From: Levilactobacillus lanxiensis
GTDB taxonomy: Bacteria; Bacillota; Bacilli; Lactobacillales; Lactobacillaceae
Assembly (NCBI RefSeq): GCF_016861655.1
Contig: NZ_BOLN01000007.1
Location: 1 to 64,000, forward strand
DNA length: 64,000 nt
Direction: 5' to 3'
Below are positions 36,032-43,997 of this stretch, one piece after another. Position numbers and translations under genes: made by a program. The notes beneath the pieces are model-generated. The model made no database searches and was not told the origin of the DNA. It saw only the letters and a program-made list of their open reading frames with translations. Within the stretch, counting starts at the first letter, position 1. The number at the start of each line of letters is the position of its first letter.

Positions 36032-36165
36032 AATAGAAACGATCCTTTCAGCCCGACGAGACTCTCGCCAGACTCCTATGGGGAATAAAGACACTTACGA
36101 TAAATAATGCGCTTACATTTTCGTTGAAGCAGGTGCCGGATTGGCTGCCGGTCGTTGTGGACAGT

Positions 36166-36879
36166 CTAGTCGGCGAACGTGATGGTCGGGTGTTCCTTGG
36201 TGACCAACGTATAGGTCGTGTCCAACCCGAGGTAGTCCTTCAGCCGTTGTTGCAGGGCTTGGACGGCTTGGGCGTGATCGTCTTGTCGTTCAGGATTGAC
36301 ATTTTCCATGTAGAACAAGAGGTTCTTGGAGTCCTCGGTGGCTTCAACCCGGGCACTATCGCGCCAAGCCCAGCAACGAGAAATGACATCGTGGGCGTCA
36401 TGGTAGATGACTTCGCCGGGCAGGGCGGTTTCAACCTCATCCTCACCGATTGGCCGGAAGGGTTCGCCACCTTGCGCGACCGTCAAGTGGATGTTGCCTT
36501 GAATCTGGTCCATATCCTCCGCCGCAACGGGGAAGGCCCATTCGAGCGAAACGGAATTGTAGATGTCCACAACCGGATTGATGTTACCAACGCCCTTACC
36601 GTTTTTGGCCCGCTTCAACAGGCTTTCAACGGCACAGCGCGCCCCTTTTTTCGTCTTGAATTGTTGAAAGGCGTTACGCCAGTCTTGAATCACGGCATTC
36701 TTACTGATGGGATCATTGGGAACCCAATGGTTGGCAGCCGTTTCATTGGCAGTCGATAAGAGTGTTGCCGGAACTTGACCGGTATCGTGGTTATCCACAT
36801 TGTGCGCCGTTAAAAAAGCAATTTTAACTTCGGGAAAGATTTCCCAAAACGAGTCGTCAACAATAAATTTTTGTGACAT
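36166..36879 (-). CDS. Free-standing B3/B4 tRNA-binding-domain protein
   Basis: 237-aa soluble protein matching the B3/B4 domain, the editing-like module of the phenylalanyl-tRNA synthetase beta subunit. Seen: the N-terminal FWEIFPEVKIAFLTAHNVDNH, then KTKKGARCAVESLLKRAKNGKGVGNINPVVDIYNSVSLEW, the B3/4 core with its N-P-V-x-D-x-x-N motif, and GEVIYHDAHDVISRCWAWRDS near the end. Free-standing members are suspected trans-editing factors, not proved for this one. AGGAGG precedes ATG 36879. Lies between arcD2 and argR1, divergent from argR1. Confidence 0.87.
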   Translation of the reverse strand: MSQKFIVDDSFWEIFPEVKIAFLTAHNVDNHDTGQVPATLLSTANETAANHWVPNDPISKNAVIQDWRNAFQQFKTKKGARCAVESLLKRAKNGKGVGNINPVVDIYNSVSLEWAFPVAAEDMDQIQGNIHLTVAQGGEPFRPIGEDEVETALPGEVIYHDAHDVISRCWAWRDSARVEATEDSKNLLFYMENVNPERQDDHAQAVQALQQRLKDYLGLDTTYTLVTKEHPTITFAD

Positions 36880-37046
36880 CCTGAATGCCTCCTAAACATG
36901 AATAAATTACACTTCTAAGTATACAGTTTTTACCCGGCGGTACCAGTGATTTCGGCGATTTTTCCAAAATTTAATTTTTCTTTTCTACTACTATAATTCA
37001 TTAAAAATGTTATTTAAAAATGAAGCCGTTTGGGTGGTAAATAATT

Positions 37047-37115
37047 TTGCGTTTACCCCCGTTTTTTGCTACAATGTGGCTAATCATTATGCATAAAAAC
37101 CGGTAGTTTATACAT
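37047..37115 (+). promoter_or_regulatory. argR1 promoter and ARG-box-like operator
   Basis: TTGCGT, 17-bp spacer, TACAAT (37070-37075). Just downstream, ATGCATAAA (37089-37097) and TTTATACAT (37107-37115) form an imperfect inverted pair of ARG-box type, placed where ArgR could block elongation: probable autoregulation. Confidence 0.6.
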
Positions 37116-37160
37116 TTATTTCTAGTGCAAGGTAACGTTTATACAATGGGGGCGGATTTA

Positions 37161-37634
37161 GTGAAAAAGAGCATGCGACAGGCACACATTGAACGATTAA
37201 TTAATCAGTATCCAATTGGGACGCAAGAAGAACTAATGACCCGTTTGGAAGAGGTGGGCATTCAAGCCACCCAAACCACTATTTCCCGAGATATTCGGGA
37301 GATGCAGATCGTTAAATCACAGGATGGTCACGGTCATTTGCGCTACACCATTTTTAAGGCCGGCAATCGGAGTGAGGAAGAGCACCTGCGAGAAACCATC
37401 AACGAAGTCGTTGTTGGTATCACGCGGGTAGAATTTGTGAACGTGATCAAGACGCAACCCAGCAATGGGAATCTGCTGGCCGCCATTTTTGACGACCTCG
37501 ACCTGCCGGAAATTACGGGGACCTTGGCGGGGCACGATACCATTTTCATTATTAGTCCGACTGAGGACGTGGCAAAAAAATTGCATGAGCAGATTTTAAA
37601 GGACGTCAATCCGGACATCATTAGTCATTTGTGA
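37161..37634 (+). CDS. argR: Arginine repressor ArgR, copy 1
   Basis: 157-aa hexameric arginine-responsive regulator. N-terminal winged helix: RQAHIERLINQYPIGTQEELMTRL, with recognition helix TQTTISRDIREMQIVK; C-terminal oligomerisation and arginine-binding domain with AGHDTIFIISPT. GTG 37161 is chosen because the paralogue at 63807 begins with MKKSIRQAR at the same point; the frame stays open upstream to ATG 37146 and further. L. plantarum needs two ArgR proteins together, and two are encoded here. Confidence 0.92.
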   Translation: MKKSMRQAHIERLINQYPIGTQEELMTRLEEVGIQATQTTISRDIREMQIVKSQDGHGHLRYTIFKAGNRSEEEHLRETINEVVVGITRVEFVNVIKTQPSNGNLLAAIFDDLDLPEITGTLAGHDTIFIISPTEDVAKKLHEQILKDVNPDIISHL

Positions 37635-37737
37635 GTGTGAGGGTTGTGTGACAGCAATTGGTAAGTGGCTGAACCAACGGAATTCCGATGATAATGGTAT
37701 AGTGAAATCAGAGTCCATTTTCAGAAAGGAGTTTTCC

Positions 37738-40242
37738 ATGCCAACTAATTTACCAACACACATCAAGGTCCGCGGCGCCAAGGTCAACAATCTTAAGGAC
37801 CTAGACGTCGACATCCCTTTGAACCAATTCGTCGCCATTACCGGGCGGAGTGGGTCCGGCAAGTCATCACTGGCGATGGGCGTGCTCTACGCAGAAGGGG
37901 CCCGGCGCTACTTGAATGCGCTCTCGACCTTTACGCGGCGACGCATCAACCAAATGGGAAAGGCCGCGGTCGAATCCGTGGAGTACCTGCCCTCGGCCTT
38001 AGCATTGCGGCAACGGCCGCAGGTGCCCGGGGTCCGTTCGACCGTCGGCACCATGTCCGAGAGCCTCAACATTTTACGGTTAGTCTTTTCTCGCCTGGGG
38101 TCGCCAGTTTGTCCCAACGGCCATCAGGTACCGTCCACACTGGCGGTTGCGGAAAATGATGGCTACGTGACCTGTCCGACCTGTGGCGTCACGTTCCGAG
38201 CACCTGGCGCGGAAGACTTTGCGTTTAACTCCGGTGGCGCTTGTCCCACCTGCGAGGGCCTCGGTGAGGTCCGGCAACTGGATGCGTCCCTGATTATTGG
38301 CAACGAGGATCAGACGCTGCAAGAGGGGGCCGTGGCTTCCTGGCATCTGCCCGGCCGAAACTTCATGCCCATCGTGGCCAACGCCATTGGCATTCCCATT
38401 GACGTGCCCTATAAGGACCTGAGCGACGCGGATAAACAGCGTGTGCTCCATGGAAAGAAACAGTTTGTGGCCATCGACATCCCCAGCAGCAAGGGAAAAA
38501 TCTTCCACATGGACAAGGCCGTTTATGAAAACGCCTTTGCCGCGGTGGAGGACAGCATGGCCACCAGTAAGAATGAACGGACGATTGCCAAATTAAATAA
38601 ATTTTACACGTTCGATACCTGCCCGACCTGTCACGGCACCCGGCTGAATCCGGCACTGCTCAAGCAGAAATTAGTCGGCAAGACTATCGCCGAAGTGTGC
38701 GACCTGCCCGTCAATGAGCTGCGGCAATTTGCTGGGACCATTGTGGACTGGTTGCCCGCTAAGATGCAGGGTATCGGCCAGAACCTGGTCGATGAATTAC
38801 TGTTGAGCCTGCAGCCAATGGTGGATTTGGGCTTGGATTACCTCACCCTGAGTCGGCCCGGCGCTACCTTGTCGACCGGGGAACTCCAACGAATTCAACT
38901 GGGACGCACGCTGCGGAGTGCTACGACCGGCGTGCTCTACGTGTTGGACGAACCCTCCGTGGGGTTGCATCCCGCCAACGTCACCGGATTGATCAAAGCC
39001 TTCCGGGGGTTGGTGGCCCAAGGCAACTCCGTGGTCGTGGTTGACCATGATACGCGGATCATTGGCGCAGCCGATTACGTGATTGAAATTGGCCCCGGTG
39101 CCGGCAAAACGGGTGGGACCGTCGTTGACCAGGGGACCGTGGCCGAGGTCGCCCACAGTCAGCAGTCACTGATTGCGCCATTTCTAAACGGGACCGCGCA
39201 ACTGCGGGAGCGGCCACAGCTCGATGACCAGGCACTCTGGCAAAAGGGCAGTCTGAGCCTCGAGGTGCAGCACCGGTTCAACATTGACGATGTTGCCGTG
39301 AAGTTCCCGAAGAACCGCTTGACCACGGTCACGGGGATGAGTGGGGCCGGCAAGACGACGTTGGTGCTCGACAGCCTGATTCCCGCCATTGAGGCGGACG
39401 TGGCCCATCGCACGTTGCCCAAGCACGTCACCCAGTTAGACCGTGCGGGCATTCGTCACGTGGTCAAGGTGGATTCCGTCCCCGTTGGCAAGAATGTGCG
39501 GTCGACGGTGGCCACCTATACCGATATTTTGGATCGGTTGCGGAAGCTGTTCGCGGCGACGCCAGCGGCGAAGGAGCAGGGATATACCAACAGTCGCTTC
39601 TCGTATAACGTTAAGGCGGGGGCTTGTCCCACGTGTAACGGGACCGGTCAGATTTCCCTCGATGTCCAGTATTTGCCAGACATCACGGAGGTTTGTCCCC
39701 AGTGCCACGGGCAACGCTACAATCCAGAAACGCTGGCCGTGACCTGGAATGGGTACAGCATTGCGGACATTTTAGACCTGTCCGTCGATGAGGCGTTACC
39801 GATCTTTGCGACGGAGAGTGGGATTGCACAAACCCTGCAGACGCTACATGACATGGGACTGGGCTACCTCCTGTTAGGGGAGAGCACGCCCGCGTTATCC
39901 GGGGGTGAGGCGCAGCGGTTGAAGCTGGTCTCGCGGATTGGCAAGCGTCAGACCGGGACGCTGTTTATCTTCGATGAACCCACGGTCGGCCTGCACCCGT
40001 TAGACATCCAACAGCTGGTCAAGGTCTTTGACCAATTGCTTCAGCAAGGCGCCACGGTCATTGCGATTGAACATGACCTGGACCTGATTGCCAACGCGGA
40101 TTACGTGATTGACATGGGACCCGGTGGCGGTATCAATGGAGGCCACTTGGTCGCAACCGGTACACCCGCGGATATTAGTCAGGCGGCAGATAGTGTGACC
40201 GGTAAATATCTAAAGGATCAATTAAACTTATTTGAAAAATAG
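37738..40242 (+). CDS. UvrA-like ABC ATPase (class II UvrA)
   Basis: 834-aa cytosolic protein with two ABC ATPase halves: Walker A GRSGSGKSS near residue 40 and GMSGAGKTT near 540; signatures LSTGELQR and LSGGEAQRL; Walker B VLYVLDEPSVGLHP and FIFDEPTVGLHP. Zinc-finger Cys pairs CPTC...CPTC follow each half. It is about 100 residues shorter than housekeeping UvrA (about 940), lacking much of the UvrB-binding insertion, as in UvrA2/DrrC-like proteins linked to tolerance of DNA-acting drugs. ATG 37738 has AAAGGAG 7 nt upstream. Stands alone after argR1. Confidence 0.9.
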   Translation: MPTNLPTHIKVRGAKVNNLKDLDVDIPLNQFVAITGRSGSGKSSLAMGVLYAEGARRYLNALSTFTRRRINQMGKAAVESVEYLPSALALRQRPQVPGVRSTVGTMSESLNILRLVFSRLGSPVCPNGHQVPSTLAVAENDGYVTCPTCGVTFRAPGAEDFAFNSGGACPTCEGLGEVRQLDASLIIGNEDQTLQEGAVASWHLPGRNFMPIVANAIGIPIDVPYKDLSDADKQRVLHGKKQFVAIDIPSSKGKIFHMDKAVYENAFAAVEDSMATSKNERTIAKLNKFYTFDTCPTCHGTRLNPALLKQKLVGKTIAEVCDLPVNELRQFAGTIVDWLPAKMQGIGQNLVDELLLSLQPMVDLGLDYLTLSRPGATLSTGELQRIQLGRTLRSATTGVLYVLDEPSVGLHPANVTGLIKAFRGLVAQGNSVVVVDHDTRIIGAADYVIEIGPGAGKTGGTVVDQGTVAEVAHSQQSLIAPFLNGTAQLRERPQLDDQALWQKGSLSLEVQHRFNIDDVAVKFPKNRLTTVTGMSGAGKTTLVLDSLIPAIEADVAHRTLPKHVTQLDRAGIRHVVKVDSVPVGKNVRSTVATYTDILDRLRKLFAATPAAKEQGYTNSRFSYNVKAGACPTCNGTGQISLDVQYLPDITEVCPQCHGQRYNPETLAVTWNGYSIADILDLSVDEALPIFATESGIAQTLQTLHDMGLGYLLLGESTPALSGGEAQRLKLVSRIGKRQTGTLFIFDEPTVGLHPLDIQQLVKVFDQLLQQGATVIAIEHDLDLIANADYVIDMGPGGGINGGHLVATGTPADISQAADSVTGKYLKDQLNLFEK

Positions 40243-40247
40243 ACCGC

Positions 40248-40289
40248 AAAAAAGCGCATCGCCAGAACTCTTGGCGGTGCGCTTATTTT
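40248..40289. terminator. Bidirectional terminator
   Basis: AAGCGCATCGCCA pairs with TGGCGGTGCGCTT; T-rich on both strands, serving the UvrA-like gene and the convergent small gene. Confidence 0.82.
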
Positions 40290-40295
40290 AGCAAA

Positions 40296-40532
40296 TTAAA
40301 GTTTTTTTGAAACGGTGTAACGTTTAGTCGTTGACGGTTCTGTTCGATCAGTCAACTGTTGTTCCGCCAAAAAGATATCGAACGATGGCTCCCCGTGTTC
40401 GCTCTTGACGACCAGGACGTGACCGGACTCATCATGCCGTTCCTGGTAAATCTGGGCCGTTTGCACGGCTTCGTGATAATCGTGAAAATTACCAATTGAA
40501 TCTCCTGGGTTGAAAAGGACTACTTCATCCAT
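40296..40532 (-). CDS. Hypothetical protein, 78 aa
   Basis: Small soluble protein of unknown family, starting MDEVVLFNPGDSIGNFHDYHEAVQTAQIYQ and ending with a basic tail TTKRYTVSKKL. AAAGGAATG lies before ATG 40532. Shares the terminator with the convergent UvrA-like gene. 68 bp downstream of the pepD stop on the same strand, so co-transcription with pepD is possible. Confidence 0.72.
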   Translation of the reverse strand: MDEVVLFNPGDSIGNFHDYHEAVQTAQIYQERHDESGHVLVVKSEHGEPSFDIFLAEQQLTDRTEPSTTKRYTVSKKL

Positions 40533-40600
40533 CTAATCATTCCTTTCGAGGCTAGCTGCTAATTTCATTATAGCGCATTCCCTCTGAAAACGATACCAAT

Positions 40601-42010
40601 TTACAAGCCGGCATCCATGGTAAAGGTCAGGGCTGAGAGGTCGGCGTTGGCCTGGACTAATTTGCCGGTCTGGACTTGAATGGCTTGGGCCAAGGCATCG
40701 GCCGTTTCGGCGTTGAACTGACCGAGCGAGGCGGCTGAGACGGTGGCCTGTTGGTCGCCTAAATGTAAGCGTTGGTAGCCAGCCGCTTGCGTTTCGTTAA
40801 GGAAGTTGGCAAGTAATTTCCGGTTTTGGTGGTAGTGGGCCTCACTCAAAACATCGAGCAACTTGTTGGCCCAGTAAGGGTTCTCCCCATTGTAGGCGGC
40901 GTTGTCCTCGCCATAGGCCAGACCCACTTGATCACCCTGTGCATAGAAAGGTAGGTAGGGACTGAAGGCGGGGTTGCCGAGACACTGCCAAACGACACCG
41001 GCCAGGACGGGCGCCACGTTGCGGCGAATCTGCAGAATGTGTGAGTTCTGGGTCCGTGACAGGCCGACCGCTCGGAATTGGTGCTTGGCCTCGTCACTAC
41101 CGGAGCCCAACGGATCAAAGGGCGTTTCTTGGTAGTGGGAACCGAGAAATTCTTCAACGGCACCGACGCTGATCTTACGTTCGGCGTGCCGGATGAAGGG
41201 GAGATCTTGACTGCTGGGGTTTTCCAGGGCACTCGGGGTGAACAGCTTGTGGCCGTACCAGACCCGCGGTGTGTTGTAGTGGGCGTCGTCAATCGTTTGC
41301 GTGCCAAAGATGTGGCGGGAGTTGAAGCGATTGCCGTCGGGGTTCAAGCGATTTTCCTGAACAAATTGGCGGATACCAGGGGAGGTCAAGAAATTCTTGG
41401 TGTCAATGAAGTCGACGTCCTCGATGGCCAATTGGTTGGCCACCACGGCGTAGGCGTCATCGGGGATGCGCTGGGCGACCCAGTGATGTCCACTGACGAT
41501 TTCCATGTACCAAACTTCTTCGGCATCACTGAAGAGGACCCCGTTGGTTTCGGCGGCCCCGTTTTCCGTGACCAGTTGGCCCAACCGTTGGATACCGGCC
41601 TGAGCGGAGTCGACGTAAGGCAGGACGACCGTTAACATGGCGTCTTCAGCGATACCGTCCGTGACCAGTGGATCAATGCCTAAGACGCGGCTATTGGTAT
41701 AGGCGCTTTCAGTCGCGCTCATGGCCACGTTTTGATTGTTGATGCCGCTCTCTTCAAAGTAGCCCTCGCTAGGATCAGTGTCGGGCATGGCTGTGTAGTG
41801 GTAAGCCTGTTCCGGCAACGTCGTGGTAAACGCGTTACCTTTCGAAACAAAGTGGCGGTCGCGGTCCTCGTTAGCGGGATGGACGATGGCCCGTTTTGGC
41901 CAGATGGCCACGAAGTTATCTTCGTTGCGGGCAATCAGTGTGCTACCATCCAAGGTGGCGAGTTTACCGGCTAAAAATGAGGTGCAAGCCTGATGGGTAT
42001 GACGGTTCAT
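40601..42010 (-). CDS. pepD: C69 family dipeptidase PepD
   Basis: 469-aa cytosolic Ntn-hydrolase-type dipeptidase of peptidase family C69, which supplies amino acids from dipeptides. The catalytic Cys is Cys9 in QACTSFLAGK; LDGSTLIARNEDN follows, the family's D-x-S-x-x-x-x-R-x-x-D block. AEDAMLTVVLPYVDSAQAGIQRLG and EVWYMEIVSGHHWVAQRIPDD are further C69 signatures. ATG 42010 follows GAGGAGG; starts further upstream would displace Cys9 and lack a ribosome site. Its 5' side faces the repeat-rich 1.1-kb gap. Confidence 0.93.
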   Translation of the reverse strand: MNRHTHQACTSFLAGKLATLDGSTLIARNEDNFVAIWPKRAIVHPANEDRDRHFVSKGNAFTTTLPEQAYHYTAMPDTDPSEGYFEESGINNQNVAMSATESAYTNSRVLGIDPLVTDGIAEDAMLTVVLPYVDSAQAGIQRLGQLVTENGAAETNGVLFSDAEEVWYMEIVSGHHWVAQRIPDDAYAVVANQLAIEDVDFIDTKNFLTSPGIRQFVQENRLNPDGNRFNSRHIFGTQTIDDAHYNTPRVWYGHKLFTPSALENPSSQDLPFIRHAERKISVGAVEEFLGSHYQETPFDPLGSGSDEAKHQFRAVGLSRTQNSHILQIRRNVAPVLAGVVWQCLGNPAFSPYLPFYAQGDQVGLAYGEDNAAYNGENPYWANKLLDVLSEAHYHQNRKLLANFLNETQAAGYQRLHLGDQQATVSAASLGQFNAETADALAQAIQVQTGKLVQANADLSALTFTMDAGL

Positions 42011-42154
42011 AATAATTCCTCCTCTTAGAGTATCGTTAAGCACACTATAACACACGCGTGGCGCGGGATAAACCGCTATCATTGTGAAAGAGATGGGGCA
42101 TTTCGCCAAGAGTGAGGCGTCAGCCACCGGTAACCGCGGATAGTTTGATAGAAT

Positions 42155-42372
42155 GGACTTAACATTGCCGTTGGTTTCGCCTCCGGGCTGGTGAAAACTG
42201 AGCCGGGACGCTGTGGGCGCGCGCCTGGAGCCAAAGAGCGGTCTCCAGACTTACTTTGAGCCTCTGAGATACGAGTCTCAAAGATAGCAGTTGCCTAAGC
42301 GGGAAACCCGCTAAGGTAACTCCCACGGCTGAGCTCATTTTCACCAGCCCTGCGGCTGACACTGGTTTAGCC
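42155..42372 (+). repeat. Structured repeat, type II, copy E
   Basis: Basal stem CTGGTGAAAACTGAGC (42188-42203) pairs with GCTCATTTTCACCAG (42333-42347), one bulge. Internal type II hairpins: CTGGAG/CTCCAG, CTTTGAG/CTCAAAG, CTAAGCGGG/CCCGCTAAG, and GCTGTGGG pairing CCCACGGC. Compared with copy 5 the bases differ but the pairs hold. The outermost left arm GGACTTAAC (42155-42163) pairs with the far arm of the next copy, not with its own. Confidence 0.82.
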
Positions 42373-42413
42373 CATGATCAAACGGATTATCAGCGGTTGC
42401 TGGTGGCTGACAG
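42373..42413. repeat. Direct repeat after copy E (partner at 42667-42706)
   Basis: ATGATCAAACGGATTATCA plus GGTGGCTGACAG recurs after copy F as ATGATCAAACGGGTTATCA plus GGTGGCTGACAG, 294 bp away. The pair shows that an element together with its flank was duplicated in tandem. Confidence 0.75.
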
Positions 42414-42426
42414 TGGGGGTAATCGA

Positions 42427-42666
42427 TCCGTTCCCGGCGGCAGATTCAAAGTGCCCGGCTATGGGGTCGGTTACAGCCAAAGGACGGGCTTCCACCTCAA
42501 CTTTGCGCCTGAGAAGCGGTCGCAAAGGTTGTCCCATGGGCTAGGCTGGAAAAGAACTCCAGCCAAGACCATCGACACAGCCGGGGTGGTTGATCTGCCT
42601 CTGGTCACTAACACTGTCCTCGCTGGCTCATTTTCACCAGCCCTGCGGCTGACACTGGTTAAGTCC
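42427..42666 (+). repeat. Structured repeat, type I, copy F (left arm missing)
   Basis: Begins at the CCGTTCCCGGCGG core and ends TTTTCACCAG...GTTAAGTCC. Internal stems intact: CAAAGTGCCCGGCT against AGCCGGG plus TTG, CAACTTTGCG against CGCAAAGGTTG (paired change of A:T to C:G relative to other copies), GGCTGGA/TCCAGCC. Its right outer arm GTTAAGTCC (42658-42666) pairs perfectly with GGACTTAAC at 42155, left of copy E. Confidence 0.8.
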
Positions 42667-42877
42667 ATGATCAAACGGGTTATCATTGTTTGTCGGTGGC
42701 TGACAGGTTGGCAGTGGAGTGGTTGGGTAATTTGTCCGCGACGACTTATTCTCGCTAGATTTGCAGGTAACACACAGCGGGGCACGGTATTAGTAACTTT
42801 CGGTAATTTGTAATTGTGAGAATTAGCAATAATGCAGCATGTAAAGTATGGTGTCATTCCAGACCAGACGGATTGGC

Positions 42878-43128
42878 ATTGGTCTAGTGAAAAATGGTGA
42901 TCAATGTCAGTGACCAGAGGCGGGCCAAGGTGGCCAGCTGTGTCGGTGCTCTTAGCTGAGTGATTTTCTCAGGTTAGAGCACGGGACGACCTTGGAAACT
43001 CGCGGTTTTAGCGAGGTTTCAAGGCGAGGCGGAGGACCGCTCCACAGGCCGGAGCCGTTCCCAACAGCAGGGCACCTTGAAGCCCGCCGCCGGGAACGGA
43101 ATCATCCGCCATTTTTCACTAGACCAAT
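42878..43128 (-). repeat. Structured repeat, type I, copy G
   Basis: 251-bp copy with perfect 20-bp inverted ends, ATTGGTCTAGTGAAAAATGG (42878-42897) and its complement (43109-43128). The arm sequence differs from other copies while pairing stays complete. Internal stems on the minus strand: GGCGGGC against GGCCCGCC and CAAGGTG against CACCTTG, both compensated relative to other copies. It lies antisense, 24 bp before the FLP start codon. Confidence 0.88.
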
Positions 43129-43152
43129 AGAAAAAATTAAGGAGATGCCGAA

Positions 43153-43851
43153 ATGGTACATGAACATCATCATGAATCAATCGAACAAGAACTGGAATGT
43201 GTTTCCCAGGTGCCCATTTTTCAGCGCTTGTCGGCGGATCAACTGACGTCGGTGGCCCAGGTGACCCGGCCCGTCATGGCCAAAAAGGGCGGGACGGTAT
43301 TTAGTACGGGGGAAGTTTCACAAACCCTGTACATCGTCAACGTGGGTCAGGTGCGGCTGTACCATTTGGGCGAGGACGGGCGCGAACAGGTCTTGCGGGT
43401 GCTGAATCCGGGAGACTTCATTGGTGAAATCGCGCTGTTTACGGATGAAATTCACAGTTCATACGCCGAAGCCACCAAGGACAGCGAACTGTGTACCATT
43501 TCGCGAGTCTCTCTGACGGCCTTGATCAAGCAGATGCCACCGCTGTCCATGGCCTTGCTGGGAGCGCTGGCGGACCGGCTGAAGACGGCGGAACGGCAGG
43601 CAACCTTGCTGGCCATTCCGGACGCGCTGCCACGGCTAGCCGGCTATTTACAAGAAATTAGCGGGCACCAATCCGGCGTCATTGATTTACCGATGAGCAA
43701 GCAGGACCTGGCCGCCTACCTGGGTATGACGCCAGAGTCCTTGAGCCGCAAGCTGCGACAGCTGGTCAAGGACGGCGTGATCGAGACAATTGGTCGTCGT
43801 CAGGTCAAAGTGATCAACACGGATCAATTGGCTGAAGTGGCGCCAGAGTAA
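43153..43851 (+). CDS. flp: FNR-like protein FLP (Crp/Fnr family)
   Basis: 232-aa regulator. The N-terminal region has a His-rich start and Cys16 in ELECVSQVPIFQRL; the effector domain has LRVLNPGDFIGEIALF; Cys114 is in SELCTISR; the HTH is MSKQDLAAYLGMTPESLSRKLRQLVKDG. Two cysteines in these places match the redox disulfide pair of Lactobacillus casei FLP rather than the Fe-S cluster of FNR. Such proteins respond to oxidation. AAGGAGATG precedes ATG 43153. Repeat copy G occupies its 5' region, and asnB follows after 146 bp. Confidence 0.9.
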   Translation: MVHEHHHESIEQELECVSQVPIFQRLSADQLTSVAQVTRPVMAKKGGTVFSTGEVSQTLYIVNVGQVRLYHLGEDGREQVLRVLNPGDFIGEIALFTDEIHSSYAEATKDSELCTISRVSLTALIKQMPPLSMALLGALADRLKTAERQATLLAIPDALPRLAGYLQEISGHQSGVIDLPMSKQDLAAYLGMTPESLSRKLRQLVKDGVIETIGRRQVKVINTDQLAEVAPE

Positions 43852-43997
43852 CCGGAGTTTTAGCTATCCATTAAGAATCCTTAATATTATGGTATTCCCG
43901 AAATAAATTTGCTAAAATGATGGGTGTTGTGTTTCATTTAATTTTTAATGAACGACTAAATTAGGCGATAAGAATAAAGGAAAAAGGGGATACGCAC

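Noticed and set aside
36124-36759. 211-residue plus-strand frame opposite the B3/B4 gene
   Set aside because: No ribosome site or family signal; the minus-strand gene has a clear domain and AGGAGG site.
42471-42857. 128-residue minus-strand frame across repeat copy F
   Set aside because: It covers a structured repeat and has no support.
42155-43128. CRISPR array, suggested by closely spaced repeats
   Set aside because: Units are 150-300 bp, diverged, in both orientations, without uniform spacers or cas genes.
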